A stretch of 23,345 bases of DNA from contig CAYNFH010000097.1 in the NCBI GenBank assembly GCA_964396385.1, positions 1 to 23,345 on the forward strand, given 5' to 3'. Origin of the DNA: CAYNFH01 sp964396385 (GTDB taxonomy: Bacteria; Armatimonadota; Chthonomonadetes; Chthonomonadales; CAJBBX01). Position 1 is the stretch's first letter. The number at the start of each line of letters is the position of its first letter. The notes below the pieces were generated by a model. It was not told the DNA's origin and made no database searches. It saw nothing but the letters and a program-made list of their open reading frames with translations. Of this stretch, positions 7,818 through 14,898 are shown piece after piece. A program made the position numbers and the translations under genes.

Positions 7818-8366
7818 ATGCAGCGCCGCGCCCACCAGATGCGTGACGGCCGCCCTTTTGTGGTGCGTATGGCCATGGAACAGGACCTTTCCAGCGTCCT
7901 GACCATCCAGCGCGACACCATCAAGGAGGGTGAGGACTACTTCGTCCGTACGCTTCCCGAGTTCGATTTCGCAATTGAAGACGCTGTCCAAAAGATTACC
8001 GATCTGCTGGAGCAGAAGAACTCCCTCTGGCTGGTCGCGGAGGCGGAGGGTCAGGTCATCGCCTCCCTGGACCTGCATGGCGGCCAGCTCAACCGCCTGC
8101 TCCACTTCGGACACTTTGGTATGGTGGTGCATCCGGACTTCCGCTGCCGGGGGATAGGCCGCCATCTCGTGGAGACTATGCTGGACTGGGTGCGCGAGCG
8201 TGGCACCATCAAGAAGATCAGCACCAATATCTTCAGCACCAACCAGGCGGCGCGAGCGCTGCTCCGCTCGGCCGGGTTCGACCTGGAAGCGCGCCTTCCC
8301 CGCCAGTACAGTGTCGCCCCTAATACCTACCGCCACTGCATCATCATGTCACGGTGGATTGACTGA
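7818..8366 (+). CDS. GNAT-family N-acetyltransferase
   Basis: A 182-residue GNAT acyltransferase that transfers an acetyl group from acetyl-CoA to an amine. The acetyl-CoA pyrophosphate-binding motif is HPDFRCRGIGRHLV (about 112-125), and the later N-Q-A-A-R-A-L-L-R-S-A-GF segment is the usual motif B region. The substrate is not predictable; the overall form resembles RimI/RimJ-like and antibiotic-type acetyltransferases. ATG 7818 has no visible Shine-Dalgarno sequence. A GATAAT hexamer at 7803-7808 could place the transcript start only a few bases before the ATG, so a near-leaderless mRNA is possible; in-frame ATGs at 7848 and 7869 are alternatives. It is divergent from hflX and about 110 bases before the SPFH pair, and may be co-transcribed with it. 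Confidence 0.82.
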   Translation: MQRRAHQMRDGRPFVVRMAMEQDLSSVLTIQRDTIKEGEDYFVRTLPEFDFAIEDAVQKITDLLEQKNSLWLVAEAEGQVIASLDLHGGQLNRLLHFGHFGMVVHPDFRCRGIGRHLVETMLDWVRERGTIKKISTNIFSTNQAARALLRSAGFDLEARLPRQYSVAPNTYRHCIIMSRWID

Positions 8367-8475
8367 AGCCCGCTCGCTCTGGGACTCGTCTAGCGCAATA
8401 GAGGGATTCGGCACGTGCCCCACGCTGCCGGGAGTTCCGGTGGCGAGATGAACGCCGAACCCTGGGAGTCATCCC

Positions 8476-9440
8476 ATGCTCGGTTTTGTGATCGCGGCGC
8501 TCTGGCTCACGCTCGCGATCGGTATCTCTACGCATTGGGAGCCGGCCACGGCGGCCGCTCACCCGGCGGCCCATCCGCGAGCGGANNNNNNNNNNGCCTC
8601 CTCCTCGCCGGTATTGCCCTGACTCCGTTCTGGTTCGTGGCCGGCAACCACTGCACCCTTACGGTTCCGCCCGCGCACGTCGCGGCGATATACGATCCGC
8701 TTCGGGGTGGCATTCAAAGCGCCGTCCTGCCGGAGGGGTTTCACGTGGTGATGCCCTGGTGGGACACCCAGCTCTTCACGCAGCAGACCCAGGAGTACAC
8801 CATGAGCGGGACCAGCAGCTCCCAGATCCAGGAGCGGGCGGGCGAGAACGGATCATTCGGCGAGGACTCCATCCGCTGCCAGACCAACGAGGGGATGAAC
8901 GTTCAGATTGACTGCACGGTGCTCTTCCACGTGGACCCCAAGGACGCCAACGACGTCTGGAAGAAGCTGGGGGACGACGTAATCCGGCTCATCGTCCGGC
9001 CCTACACCCACAACGTCATGCGGATGGTGGTCGCCAAGTACTCCGTCGAGGACGTCTACAGTGGCAAGCGTAAGGAGATAGAGCAGGAGATAACGGACCA
9101 GATGCGCCCGCAGTTCGCGGAGAAGGGACTGATCCTGGAGCAGCTCCTCATCCGCAACGTGGCCTATGGGAATCCGGCCTTCGCGGACGCCATCAACGCG
9201 AAACAGGTGGCCCAGCAGGACGTGCAGACGGAGGGCCAGAAGCTGGCACGGGCGCAAATAGAGAAGCAGACCATCGTGGCGGAGGCGCAGGGCGAGGCGC
9301 GGGCCATCGGGAAGCGCGGCGCGACCCTGAGGCAGAATCCAGAAGTGGTCCAGTACGAGTTCGTGCAGAAGGTAGCGCCCCGGCTAAAGAGCATGTATCT
9401 GTCCGCCGGAGCGCTCCCGCTGCCGAAGGGAGGGCAGTGA
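8476..9440 (+). CDS. SPFH/band-7 membrane protein, interrupted by an assembly gap
   Basis: A stomatin/prohibitin-like (SPFH) protein, a membrane scaffold that often partners proteases or organises microdomains. The best start is ATG 8476, 7 bases after GGGAG (8464-8468). It opens with MLGFVIAALWLTLAIGIS, a membrane segment. Ten Ns follow (8586-8595), then LLLAGIALTPFWFVAG, a second membrane segment, and the SPFH domain (VPPAHVAAIYDPLRGGI onward). The two sides of the gap are in different frames, so the real missing length should be 2 modulo 3, not 10. The C-terminal coiled region is rich in Ala, Glu and Gln (QVAQQDVQTEGQKLARAQ), typical of the family. The stop overlaps the start context of its paralogue (TGAGATG). 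A longer frame from 8415 reads through the Ns by chance and lacks the first membrane helix. Confidence 0.8.
8586..8595. other. Assembly gap (10 Ns)
   Basis: A run of exactly ten N, the conventional placeholder for a gap of unknown size. The reading frame changes across it. Confidence 0.95.
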
Positions 9441-9441
9441 G

Positions 9442-10425
9442 ATGCGAGAAGCCATCCTGTTCGCCATCCTGCTGCTGACGGCGGCGCTCATCATCGGCCG
9501 GGCTAAGAAGCCCTCCGCCGGCCGCATCTTCCTGGCCGTGCTCGGCTCCATCATCGTCACCGCCCTCTTTGCCCGGTGCTGGGTGGAAGTGCCGCCCGGA
9601 ATGGTCGGCACGCTGTACGACCCGTTTGCCGGCGGAATCCAGAATGCAGACCTGACCGGCGGCTGGCACTTCATCAAGCCGTGGGCGGACATGCAGCTCT
9701 GGAGCGTGCGCACCCAGGAGTACACCATGAGCGCCCAGCGCGACGAGGGCGCCGTGGTGGGAGACGACTCCATGGTCTGCCAGACCAAGGAGGGGCTGCA
9801 GGTGAAGGTGGACTCCACCGTCATCTTCCACATCGACCCCGGCAACGCCCACCAGCTCTGGAAGTCCGTGGGGCCCAACTACGTGAACACCATCGTCCGC
9901 CCCTCGGCGCGTGAGGCGGTGCGCTCCATTGTGAGCCTCTACCCCATCATGTCGGTCTACAGCAATGCGCAGCCGGAGAACCTGAAGCAGACCGGCGTGA
10001 CCTCTTATCCGGGGCGGCGCAAGGAGGTGGAGGACAACATCTTCAACGCGCTGGCGCCGGAGTTCCAGGCGAAGGGCATCAAGCTGGAGCGCGTACTGCT
10101 CCGCAACGTAGACTACGTGAGCGACCAGTACGAGAACGCTATAGTGAACAAGCAGGTGGCGCAGCAGCAGGTGCTCACACAGCAGTTCCTGCTGGAGATA
10201 GAGCGGATCAAGGCGCAGCAGAAGGTGGTCCAGGCGGAGGGCCAGGCGGAAGCCATCCGGCTGCGGGGAATCGCTCTGCGGGCTAACAAGGGTGTTATCA
10301 GCTACGAGATGGTCCGCAACCTCCCGTCGGACCTGGACATCAAGGTCCTGCCGGGCAGCGGCAACGTCCTTCTGAACCTCCCCGCGGAAGCTGCCGCCCC
10401 ACAGGAGGAACAGGGAAAGCAGTGA
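9442..10425 (+). CDS. SPFH/band-7 membrane protein, paralogue of the upstream gene
   Basis: A 327-residue SPFH-domain protein. Two hydrophobic segments (about residues 3-19 and 29-46) are separated by a short basic loop, RAKKPSAGR. The SPFH domain follows from VEVPPGMVGTLYDPFAGGI. The C-terminal part has the Gln/Ala/Glu-rich helix (NKQVAQQQVLTQQF, then QAEGQAEAIRLRG) that assembles SPFH oligomers. It matches the upstream gene closely in layout and motifs (TQEYTMS, RRKEVE/KRKEIE, LLRNVDY/LIRNVAY), so the pair is a tandem duplication, comparable to HflK/HflC or paired prohibitins that form hetero-oligomers. ATG 9442 follows the previous stop by one base, with GGGAGGG at 9428-9434; translation is probably coupled. 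Its TGA stop lies at the edge of an octamer repeat array. Confidence 0.88.
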   Translation: MREAILFAILLLTAALIIGRAKKPSAGRIFLAVLGSIIVTALFARCWVEVPPGMVGTLYDPFAGGIQNADLTGGWHFIKPWADMQLWSVRTQEYTMSAQRDEGAVVGDDSMVCQTKEGLQVKVDSTVIFHIDPGNAHQLWKSVGPNYVNTIVRPSAREAVRSIVSLYPIMSVYSNAQPENLKQTGVTSYPGRRKEVEDNIFNALAPEFQAKGIKLERVLLRNVDYVSDQYENAIVNKQVAQQQVLTQQFLLEIERIKAQQKVVQAEGQAEAIRLRGIALRANKGVISYEMVRNLPSDLDIKVLPGSGNVLLNLPAEAAAPQEEQGKQ

Positions 10426-10562
10426 GAGGGTGAGGGGGTGAGGGGGTGATGTGCGGGCGCGGCCCCAGAATCGTTCTGGATCAGCCGTTCGGGTAGAGCC
10501 AGGAAAGTTCCGCTCAATGGGCTCTGGTCACCCCCTCACCCCTTCTCCCCTTCACCCCTTCA
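10426..10562. repeat. Octamer-armed foldback, copy A
   Basis: The left arm has TGAGGGGG octamers (10431-10450). The right arm has four octamers of consensus TCACCCCT (10528-10559). The core holds a perfect hairpin CCAGAA-TCG-TTCTGG (10465-10479) and AGAGCC/GGCTCT flanks. The right arm supplies the stop codon and last residues of the convergent dapL gene. A second copy with the same arm design and inner junctions (GATGTG ... CTGGTCACC) is at 13438-13582. Confidence 0.85.
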
Positions 10563-11724
10563 TCCGTCTGATCCGCTCCACCGCCTCCGCGCAGCGCTCC
10601 CCGTTCCTGTCGCCGAACACGGTGAGGGACATCCGCACGTACCCCTCGCCGTACTGACCGTAGCCGTTGCCGGGGATCACGTTGATGCTCGCCTCCTCCA
10701 GCAGCCGCCGGGCAAAGGCCGCGCTGGATTCCTGGCCCGGCACCGGCGCCCACACGTAGAAGGTCGCCTTCGGCTTAGGGACACTCCAGCCCAGGCCGTT
10801 TAGCCCATCCACCAGGATGTCCCGGCGCCGCCGGATCAGGTCCAGCGTGGGGCGGTTGTCGACGTGCTCGATGGCATAGGCCGCCGCGCGGGAGATGGCC
10901 GCGAACTGCTTGCTGTCCAGGTTGGATTTCAGCTTATTCAGCGTCGCCACCGCGTCCGGATTGCCGAAAGCCATGCCGACGCGCCAGCCGGTCATGTTGT
11001 ACATCTTCGAGAAGGAGTGAAGCTCGATGGCCACATCCTTGCCTCCGGGCGCCTGGAGCACGGACGGCGCCTGGTAGCCGTCGAAGGACACCTCGGAATA
11101 GGCGGCGTCGTTGATAAGCAGGAGGTCGTAATCCCGGCAGAAGGCGACCGCGTCCCGGTAGAACTCCGGGGTCGCCACTGCCCCCGTTGGATTGTTGGGG
11201 TAGTTCAGCCACAACAGTTTGGCGCGGCGCGCCGCATCCGCCGGGATGGCGGTAAGGTCCGGCAGGAAGCCGTTCTGCGCCTTGAGCGGCATGGTAACTA
11301 CGTTGCCCCCGGCCATGAGGGTGTTCACCTTGTAGACCGTGTAGGCAGGATCCGGGACCAGGGAGATATCGCCAGGATCGATGTACGCCCACGCGAGGTG
11401 CGCCAGCCCCTCCTTGGAGCCGATGAGCAGCAGCGCCTCCGTGGTCGGGTCCACCTCCACGCCGAACCTCCGCCCGAACCACCGGCAGACCGCCTCCAGA
11501 AAGCGCGGATCGCCGGCCGGGCTCTCGTCGTATCGATGCGTCTCCGGGTCCTTGGCGGCCTCGTACAGGGCGTCGATGATCGGTCGGGGAGTCGGCTGAT
11601 CCGGGTCTCCGATCCCGAAGTCGATCAGGTCCTTGCCCTCCGCCAGGGCCTTCGCCTTCAGGCGCGCAATCTCTCCGAACAGATAGGGCGGAATGGATTC
11701 CAGCCGCTTCGCGCGTTGTGCCAA
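10552..11724 (-). CDS. dapL: LL-diaminopimelate aminotransferase-like class I/II aminotransferase
   Basis: A 390-residue PLP aminotransferase. The closest match by motif is the DapL group, which converts tetrahydrodipicolinate straight to LL-diaminopimelate for lysine and peptidoglycan. Supporting features are the start RLESIPPYLFGEIARL, FGIGDPDQPTP, NYPNNPTG (174-181), ND206AAYS and the PLP-lysine K240 in SFSKMYNMTGWRVG, with R248 after it. The start is TTG 11724, with AAGGGAG 9 bases upstream. The stop and the last codons (KG) are encoded by the TCACCCCT octamer array shared with the convergent spacer. The receiver-like gene ends 42 bases upstream on the same strand, so the two may share a transcript. 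Other class I aminotransferases (alanine, aspartate) share most of these motifs, so the substrate is likely but not proven. Confidence 0.82.
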   Translation of the reverse strand: MAQRAKRLESIPPYLFGEIARLKAKALAEGKDLIDFGIGDPDQPTPRPIIDALYEAAKDPETHRYDESPAGDPRFLEAVCRWFGRRFGVEVDPTTEALLLIGSKEGLAHLAWAYIDPGDISLVPDPAYTVYKVNTLMAGGNVVTMPLKAQNGFLPDLTAIPADAARRAKLLWLNYPNNPTGAVATPEFYRDAVAFCRDYDLLLINDAAYSEVSFDGYQAPSVLQAPGGKDVAIELHSFSKMYNMTGWRVGMAFGNPDAVATLNKLKSNLDSKQFAAISRAAAYAIEHVDNRPTLDLIRRRRDILVDGLNGLGWSVPKPKATFYVWAPVPGQESSAAFARRLLEEASINVIPGNGYGQYGEGYVRMSLTVFGDRNGERCAEAVERIRRMKG

Positions 11725-11766
11725 CTTGCTTCACTCCCTTGCAACCATCTGTTGCCACGCCTGCCC

Positions 11767-12159
11767 CTACTCCTCCACGGCTCCCGCTTCACCGCGCAAC
11801 GCGCGCTCAACCAGCTCCGGGAGCCGGTTCGTAATGGCGGAATTGGCGCAGAGCTGGTCCACGCCGGCCGCCAACGCCTCCTCCCGCACCTCCGGGATAC
11901 GTGTGTGGTTCAGGAACGCCATGAGCCGCCGCACGCCGGCCTCCTTGAGCTGCCTCGCCAGGGGGATCCCGCCCAGCTTAGGAGACGCCAGGTTGAGGAT
12001 CACCAGGTCCGGCCGGTCCACCGGGATGCGCAACTGGGCCTCGTCCGCCGTCGCGGCGCGCTCCACCTCATACCCGTGCTGGCGTAGCACGGACAGGATG
12101 CGCGCGGCAAAGAACAGCTCGTCATCCACCAACAGGATTCGCGCTCCCGGCTCATCCAT
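11767..12159 (-). CDS. Degenerate response-regulator receiver protein
   Basis: A 130-residue single-domain protein with a CheY-like receiver fold. The acidic pair is D12-D13 in ILLVDDE. The phospho-acceptor position reads PDLVILN56LASPKLGG, with Asn (codon AAC) where Asp is required. The usual C-terminal Lys-Pro switch is also absent (QLCANSAIT). It therefore cannot be phosphorylated in the standard way and is best seen as a pseudo-receiver, perhaps a constitutively set or protein-binding module. There is no output domain. I chose ATG 12159, 7 bases after GGAGG; the frame continues to 12222, but that stretch contains the promoter. It lies just upstream of dapL on the same strand and diverges from tRNA-Arg. 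Confidence 0.78.
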   Translation of the reverse strand: MDEPGARILLVDDELFFAARILSVLRQHGYEVERAATADEAQLRIPVDRPDLVILNLASPKLGGIPLARQLKEAGVRRLMAFLNHTRIPEVREEALAAGVDQLCANSAITNRLPELVERALRGEAGAVEE

Positions 12160-12181
12160 ATCCCCACCTCCGCGGTGGCCG

Positions 12182-12210
12182 ATTATAGCACACCCGAGGC
12201 GCGCTGCCGA
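12182..12210 (-). promoter_or_regulatory. Promoter of the receiver-like gene
   Basis: On the minus strand a -35 TCGGCA (12205-12210) is followed after 17 bases by an extended -10, TGCTATAAT (12182-12190). The predicted transcript start is about 12175, giving a leader of some 16 bases that contains the GGAGG of the gene at 12159. Confidence 0.6.
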
Positions 12211-12230
12211 CGGGCCGATCAACCGCCCCT

Positions 12231-12240
12231 GTGCTATAAT
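12231..12240 (+). promoter_or_regulatory. Extended -10 promoter for tRNA-Arg
   Basis: GTGCTATAAT at 12231-12240 contains a perfect TATAAT with an upstream TG (extended -10). No good -35 is present. The ten bases are repeated exactly, inverted, at 12182-12191, so two divergent promoters share the same core. The tRNA begins about 70 bases downstream. Confidence 0.6.
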
Positions 12241-12273
12241 ATCGAGCGCGAATCGGGAAGAAGAAACGGGGAT

Positions 12274-12301
12274 TCATCCCTCATCCTTCCTCCCTCATCC
12301 C
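12274..12301. repeat. Heptamer tandem array before tRNA-Arg
   Basis: Four heptamers (TCATCCC, TCATCCT, TCCTCCC, TCATCCC) lie in the leader between the promoter and tRNA-Arg. This is the complement of the GATGAGG-type unit found upstream of hflX. Confidence 0.8.
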
Positions 12302-12309
12302 TTGCATCT

Positions 12310-12381
<72 letters not shown>

Positions 12382-12396
12382 TCATCACAAACACTC

Positions 12397-12432
12397 AGGC
12401 GGCCGGGATTCTCCTGGCCGCCTTCCTTGCTT
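12397..12432 (+). terminator. Intrinsic terminator after tRNA-Arg
   Basis: A perfect 8-bp stem AGGCGGCC (12397-12404) / GGCCGCCT (12416-12423) with an 11-base loop is followed by a T-rich tail (TTCCTTGCTTCTC). It ends the tRNA transcript about 16 bases after the tRNA. Confidence 0.75.
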
Positions 12433-12528
12433 CTCTAATCCTTCCCTTCCCACGCCCCGATAATCTCCTTGGCGGAACGCCGCCATTGGCCTTCCTGAAC
12501 GCCTGATACTAAGAGGTAGTGCAAGTCC

Positions 12529-13440
12529 ATGCTGGGTAAGATGCTCGGCTTCGGCCGCAATGAATACTACGACCGCGCGATCCGCCTCTTCGACCAGGGG
12601 CAATATGACGACGCGCTGAACTTCTTTGACCGCGTGCTGGAATCGCCGTCGCAGGACCCGGTCTCCGGCCGCCTGGCTCTCTTCTACAAGGCGGAGGCCC
12701 ATGCCAACCTGGGCCACAACGCCATGAAGCGCGGGGCCTGGGAGCGAGCGGAGACGCACCTGCGCGAAGCCATCAAGATCCACCCCCACTATGCGGACCT
12801 GCACTTCAACCTGGCCCTGTCCCTGCGCAAGCAGCACAGTTTCGAGGCCGCGCTCGAGGAGCTCGGACGGGCGCTGGACATCAACCCCACCTTCGCAAAG
12901 GCCTACTTCCACCGGGGGCTCACCCTCTACGCCATGGGCGAGCGCGAGCAGGGAATTGCCGCTATCCGGCATGCGCTGGAGATAGAGCCGGGCTTCGGCA
13001 CGGAAGTCTGCATCCGCGGCCTTGCCGCCCATGATTCCGGGGACTTTGTGGGCGCGCTGCACGCGCTGGAGGCGGTATCCGCGACCGAGGTGGACGACAT
13101 CCTGTTCCACTACCGCCTGGGCGACGACCTCGCCCGCCGAGGCATGTACGCCGAGGCCATTGAGGAGTACCGCAAGGCGCTGGAGCTCAACTCCAACTAC
13201 GCCGACGTGCACAACCACCTGGGGATCGCCTGCTCCGCGGTCGGGCGCAAGCCGGAGGCGGTGCTGGCCTTCCAGAATGCGCTCCAGGCCAACCCCGGCT
13301 ACGTGGAGGCCTGGCTCAACCTGGGCACCGTGCTGCGTGAGCTGGGCAAGCTGCCCGAGGCGCGGGACGCCTTCCGCAAGGTCCTGGAGCTCGACCCGGC
13401 CCATCCGCTCGCCACGCAGCGCCTCGCCGAGGCGGCGTGA
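12529..13440 (+). CDS. Tetratricopeptide (TPR) repeat protein
   Basis: A 303-residue protein made almost wholly of TPR units, helical hairpins that bind other proteins. Repeats can be placed at about 16-42, 55-87, 89-121, 123-155, 193-222, 224-256 and 258-291, each with the small residue at position 8 and the A-x-x-x-(F/Y)-x-x-A-L-x-x-P pattern (for example AFRKVLELDPAHP). There is no signal peptide or membrane segment, so it is a cytoplasmic scaffold of unknown partner. ATG 12529 is preceded by GAGGT at 12513-12517 (11-base spacing). The TGA stop is the first triplet of the octamer array that follows. Confidence 0.88.
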   Translation: MLGKMLGFGRNEYYDRAIRLFDQGQYDDALNFFDRVLESPSQDPVSGRLALFYKAEAHANLGHNAMKRGAWERAETHLREAIKIHPHYADLHFNLALSLRKQHSFEAALEELGRALDINPTFAKAYFHRGLTLYAMGEREQGIAAIRHALEIEPGFGTEVCIRGLAAHDSGDFVGALHALEAVSATEVDDILFHYRLGDDLARRGMYAEAIEEYRKALELNSNYADVHNHLGIACSAVGRKPEAVLAFQNALQANPGYVEAWLNLGTVLRELGKLPEARDAFRKVLELDPAHPLATQRLAEAA

Positions 13441-13582
13441 GGGGATGAAGGGGTGAAGGGGTGAGGGGGTGATGTGTGCTCAGCCCTGCTGAATCGTCTC
13501 GACGTCACCGGTGGTGTCGAGTAGGGATTACACCTCTACGTAGGTTCTGGTCACCCCTTCACTCCCTCACCCGCTCACCCCT
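13438..13582. repeat. Octamer-armed foldback, copy B
   Basis: Four octamers (TGAGGGGA, TGAAGGGG twice, TGAGGGGG) at 13438-13469 face four octamers of consensus TCACCCCT at 13551-13582. The core carries a hairpin CTCGAC/GTCGAG flanking ACCGGT, and the palindrome CTACGTAG. Layout and inner junctions match copy A at 10426-10562, while the cores differ. Confidence 0.88.
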
Positions 13583-13584
13583 TC

Positions 13585-13593
13585 TGGTATTCT
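13585..13593 (+). promoter_or_regulatory. Possible extended -10 for tgt
   Basis: TGGTATTCT carries a TG and a -10-like TATTCT (13588-13593). The predicted start point is about 13599-13600, on the GTG start codon itself. No -35 or Shine-Dalgarno sequence is evident, so leaderless translation is possible but speculative. Confidence 0.3.
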
Positions 13594-13598
13594 AATGC

Positions 13599-14777
13599 GT
13601 GCTTCAGTTCACCGTTACGGCGCGCGCCAGCCGCTCCTCCGCCCGATGCGGACTGCTGAGCCTGCCCCACGCGGAGATCGAGACGCCGGTCTTTATGCCG
13701 GTCGGCACGCAGGCCACCGTCAAGGCAATGACACCCGGCGAGCTGACGGAGCTGGGCTACCGCATCATCCTCGGCAACACCTACCATCTCCACCTCCGGC
13801 CCGGCGAGGACCGCATTGCGGCCGCCGGCGGCCTCCACCGCTTCCAGGGTTGGGACGGCGCGCTCCTCACGGACAGCGGCGGGTTCCAGGTGTTCAGCCT
13901 CGCCGGGCTGCGGCGGATCGGCGCGGACGGGGTAGAGTTCCAATCGCATATTGACGGTTCACGTCACGTCTTTACTCCCGAATCGGTAATGGACATTGAG
14001 CGCAAGCTGGGCGCCGATATCATCATGGCGTTTGACGAGTGCGCCCCCTACCCCTCTACGGAAGAGTACGCGCGCGAAGCTATGGAGCGCACGCACCGCT
14101 GGGCGGAGCGCTGTCTTCGCGCTTACGATGCCGCGGGCAGACAGGCTGCGGGCGGATGGGATCAGGCGCTCTTCGGCATTGTCCAGGGCGCCACGTACAG
14201 AGTGCTGCGCGAGGAGAGCGCACGAACACTCACCGCCATGGACTTTCCAGGCTACGCCATCGGCGGTCTGGCCGTAGGCGAGACCCGCGACGCGCGGAAT
14301 ACGTGCCTTGCCTGGTGTACGGATCGGCTACCGGCCGAGAAGCCACGCTACCTGATGGGCGTCGGCACGCCAATCGACATCCTGGACGCGGTGCAGCGCG
14401 GCGTGGACATGTTCGACTGTGTGCTGCCCACGCGGAACGCGCGGAACGCGCAGGTGTTCACCCGCGACGGGGTGCTGAACATGCGCAACGCTCGGTTCGC
14501 GGACGACTTCACGCCGCTGGATCCGGAGTGCGGGTGCGCGGTCTGCCATCGACACACGCGCGCCTACGTGCGGCACCTGTTCCAGGCCAACGAGATCCTG
14601 GGACCGAGGCTTACGACCTACCATAACCTGCACTTCTACGGAGCGCTGATGCGCAGCATCCGGCAGGCCGTCCGCGAGGATCGGCTCGCCGCGCTTCGAA
14701 CGGAGTACGCAGCTTACGAGAGCGGAGAATCTACCACAGAGGACGCAGAGGACACAAAGATTCGGATGAGGCGATGA
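13599..14777 (+). CDS. tgt: Queuine/preQ1 tRNA-ribosyltransferase (Tgt)
   Basis: A 392-residue tRNA-guanine transglycosylase, which swaps guanine-34 of Asp, Asn, His and Tyr tRNAs for preQ1 in queuosine synthesis. D92 in TDSGGFQVFSL and the nucleophile D273 in MFDCVLPTR are present. The zinc site is C311-x-C313-x-x-C316 with H342. The N-terminus (IETPVFMPVGTQATVKAM) is standard. GTG 13599 gives the expected N-terminus, though no Shine-Dalgarno sequence precedes it. Natural homology should end near TEYAAYESG; the last 15 or so residues and the stop are encoded by tandem 9-mers and GATGAGG-type units (14734-14777). No other queuosine gene is in the window. Confidence 0.95.
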   Translation: MLQFTVTARASRSSARCGLLSLPHAEIETPVFMPVGTQATVKAMTPGELTELGYRIILGNTYHLHLRPGEDRIAAAGGLHRFQGWDGALLTDSGGFQVFSLAGLRRIGADGVEFQSHIDGSRHVFTPESVMDIERKLGADIIMAFDECAPYPSTEEYAREAMERTHRWAERCLRAYDAAGRQAAGGWDQALFGIVQGATYRVLREESARTLTAMDFPGYAIGGLAVGETRDARNTCLAWCTDRLPAEKPRYLMGVGTPIDILDAVQRGVDMFDCVLPTRNARNAQVFTRDGVLNMRNARFADDFTPLDPECGCAVCHRHTRAYVRHLFQANEILGPRLTTYHNLHFYGALMRSIRQAVREDRLAALRTEYAAYESGESTTEDAEDTKIRMRR

Positions 14778-14877
14778 GGGAAAGGCGATGAGCCGTCTCG
14801 GATCCCGACCACGCCATATCGCCCCATGGCATAACCCCCTCATCCATCCGTCTCCGTGCTCTCTGCGCACTCTGTGG
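14734..14877. repeat. Nested three-tier foldback at the end of tgt
   Basis: The outer arms, with 9-mer periodicity, are 14734-14750 and 14861-14877 (15 of 17 pair). The middle arms are the GATGAGG-type stretch 14763-14780 and its partner 14836-14850. The inner arms are GGCGAT (14784-14789) and ATCGCC (14818-14823). Three different repeat types are thus mirrored in order around one centre. The left half lies inside the coding region of tgt. Confidence 0.82.
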
Positions 14878-14898
14878 TGAATGAATAGGAGATTACAC

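Noticed and set aside
8415..8475. Upstream start of the first SPFH gene at 8415
   Set aside because: It reads through the Ns by chance and lacks both ribosome-binding site and first membrane segment; ATG 8476 has both.
10864..12087. A 407-residue plus-strand ORF opposite dapL and the receiver gene
   Set aside because: No motifs, no ribosome-binding site, and both minus-strand genes below it are convincing.
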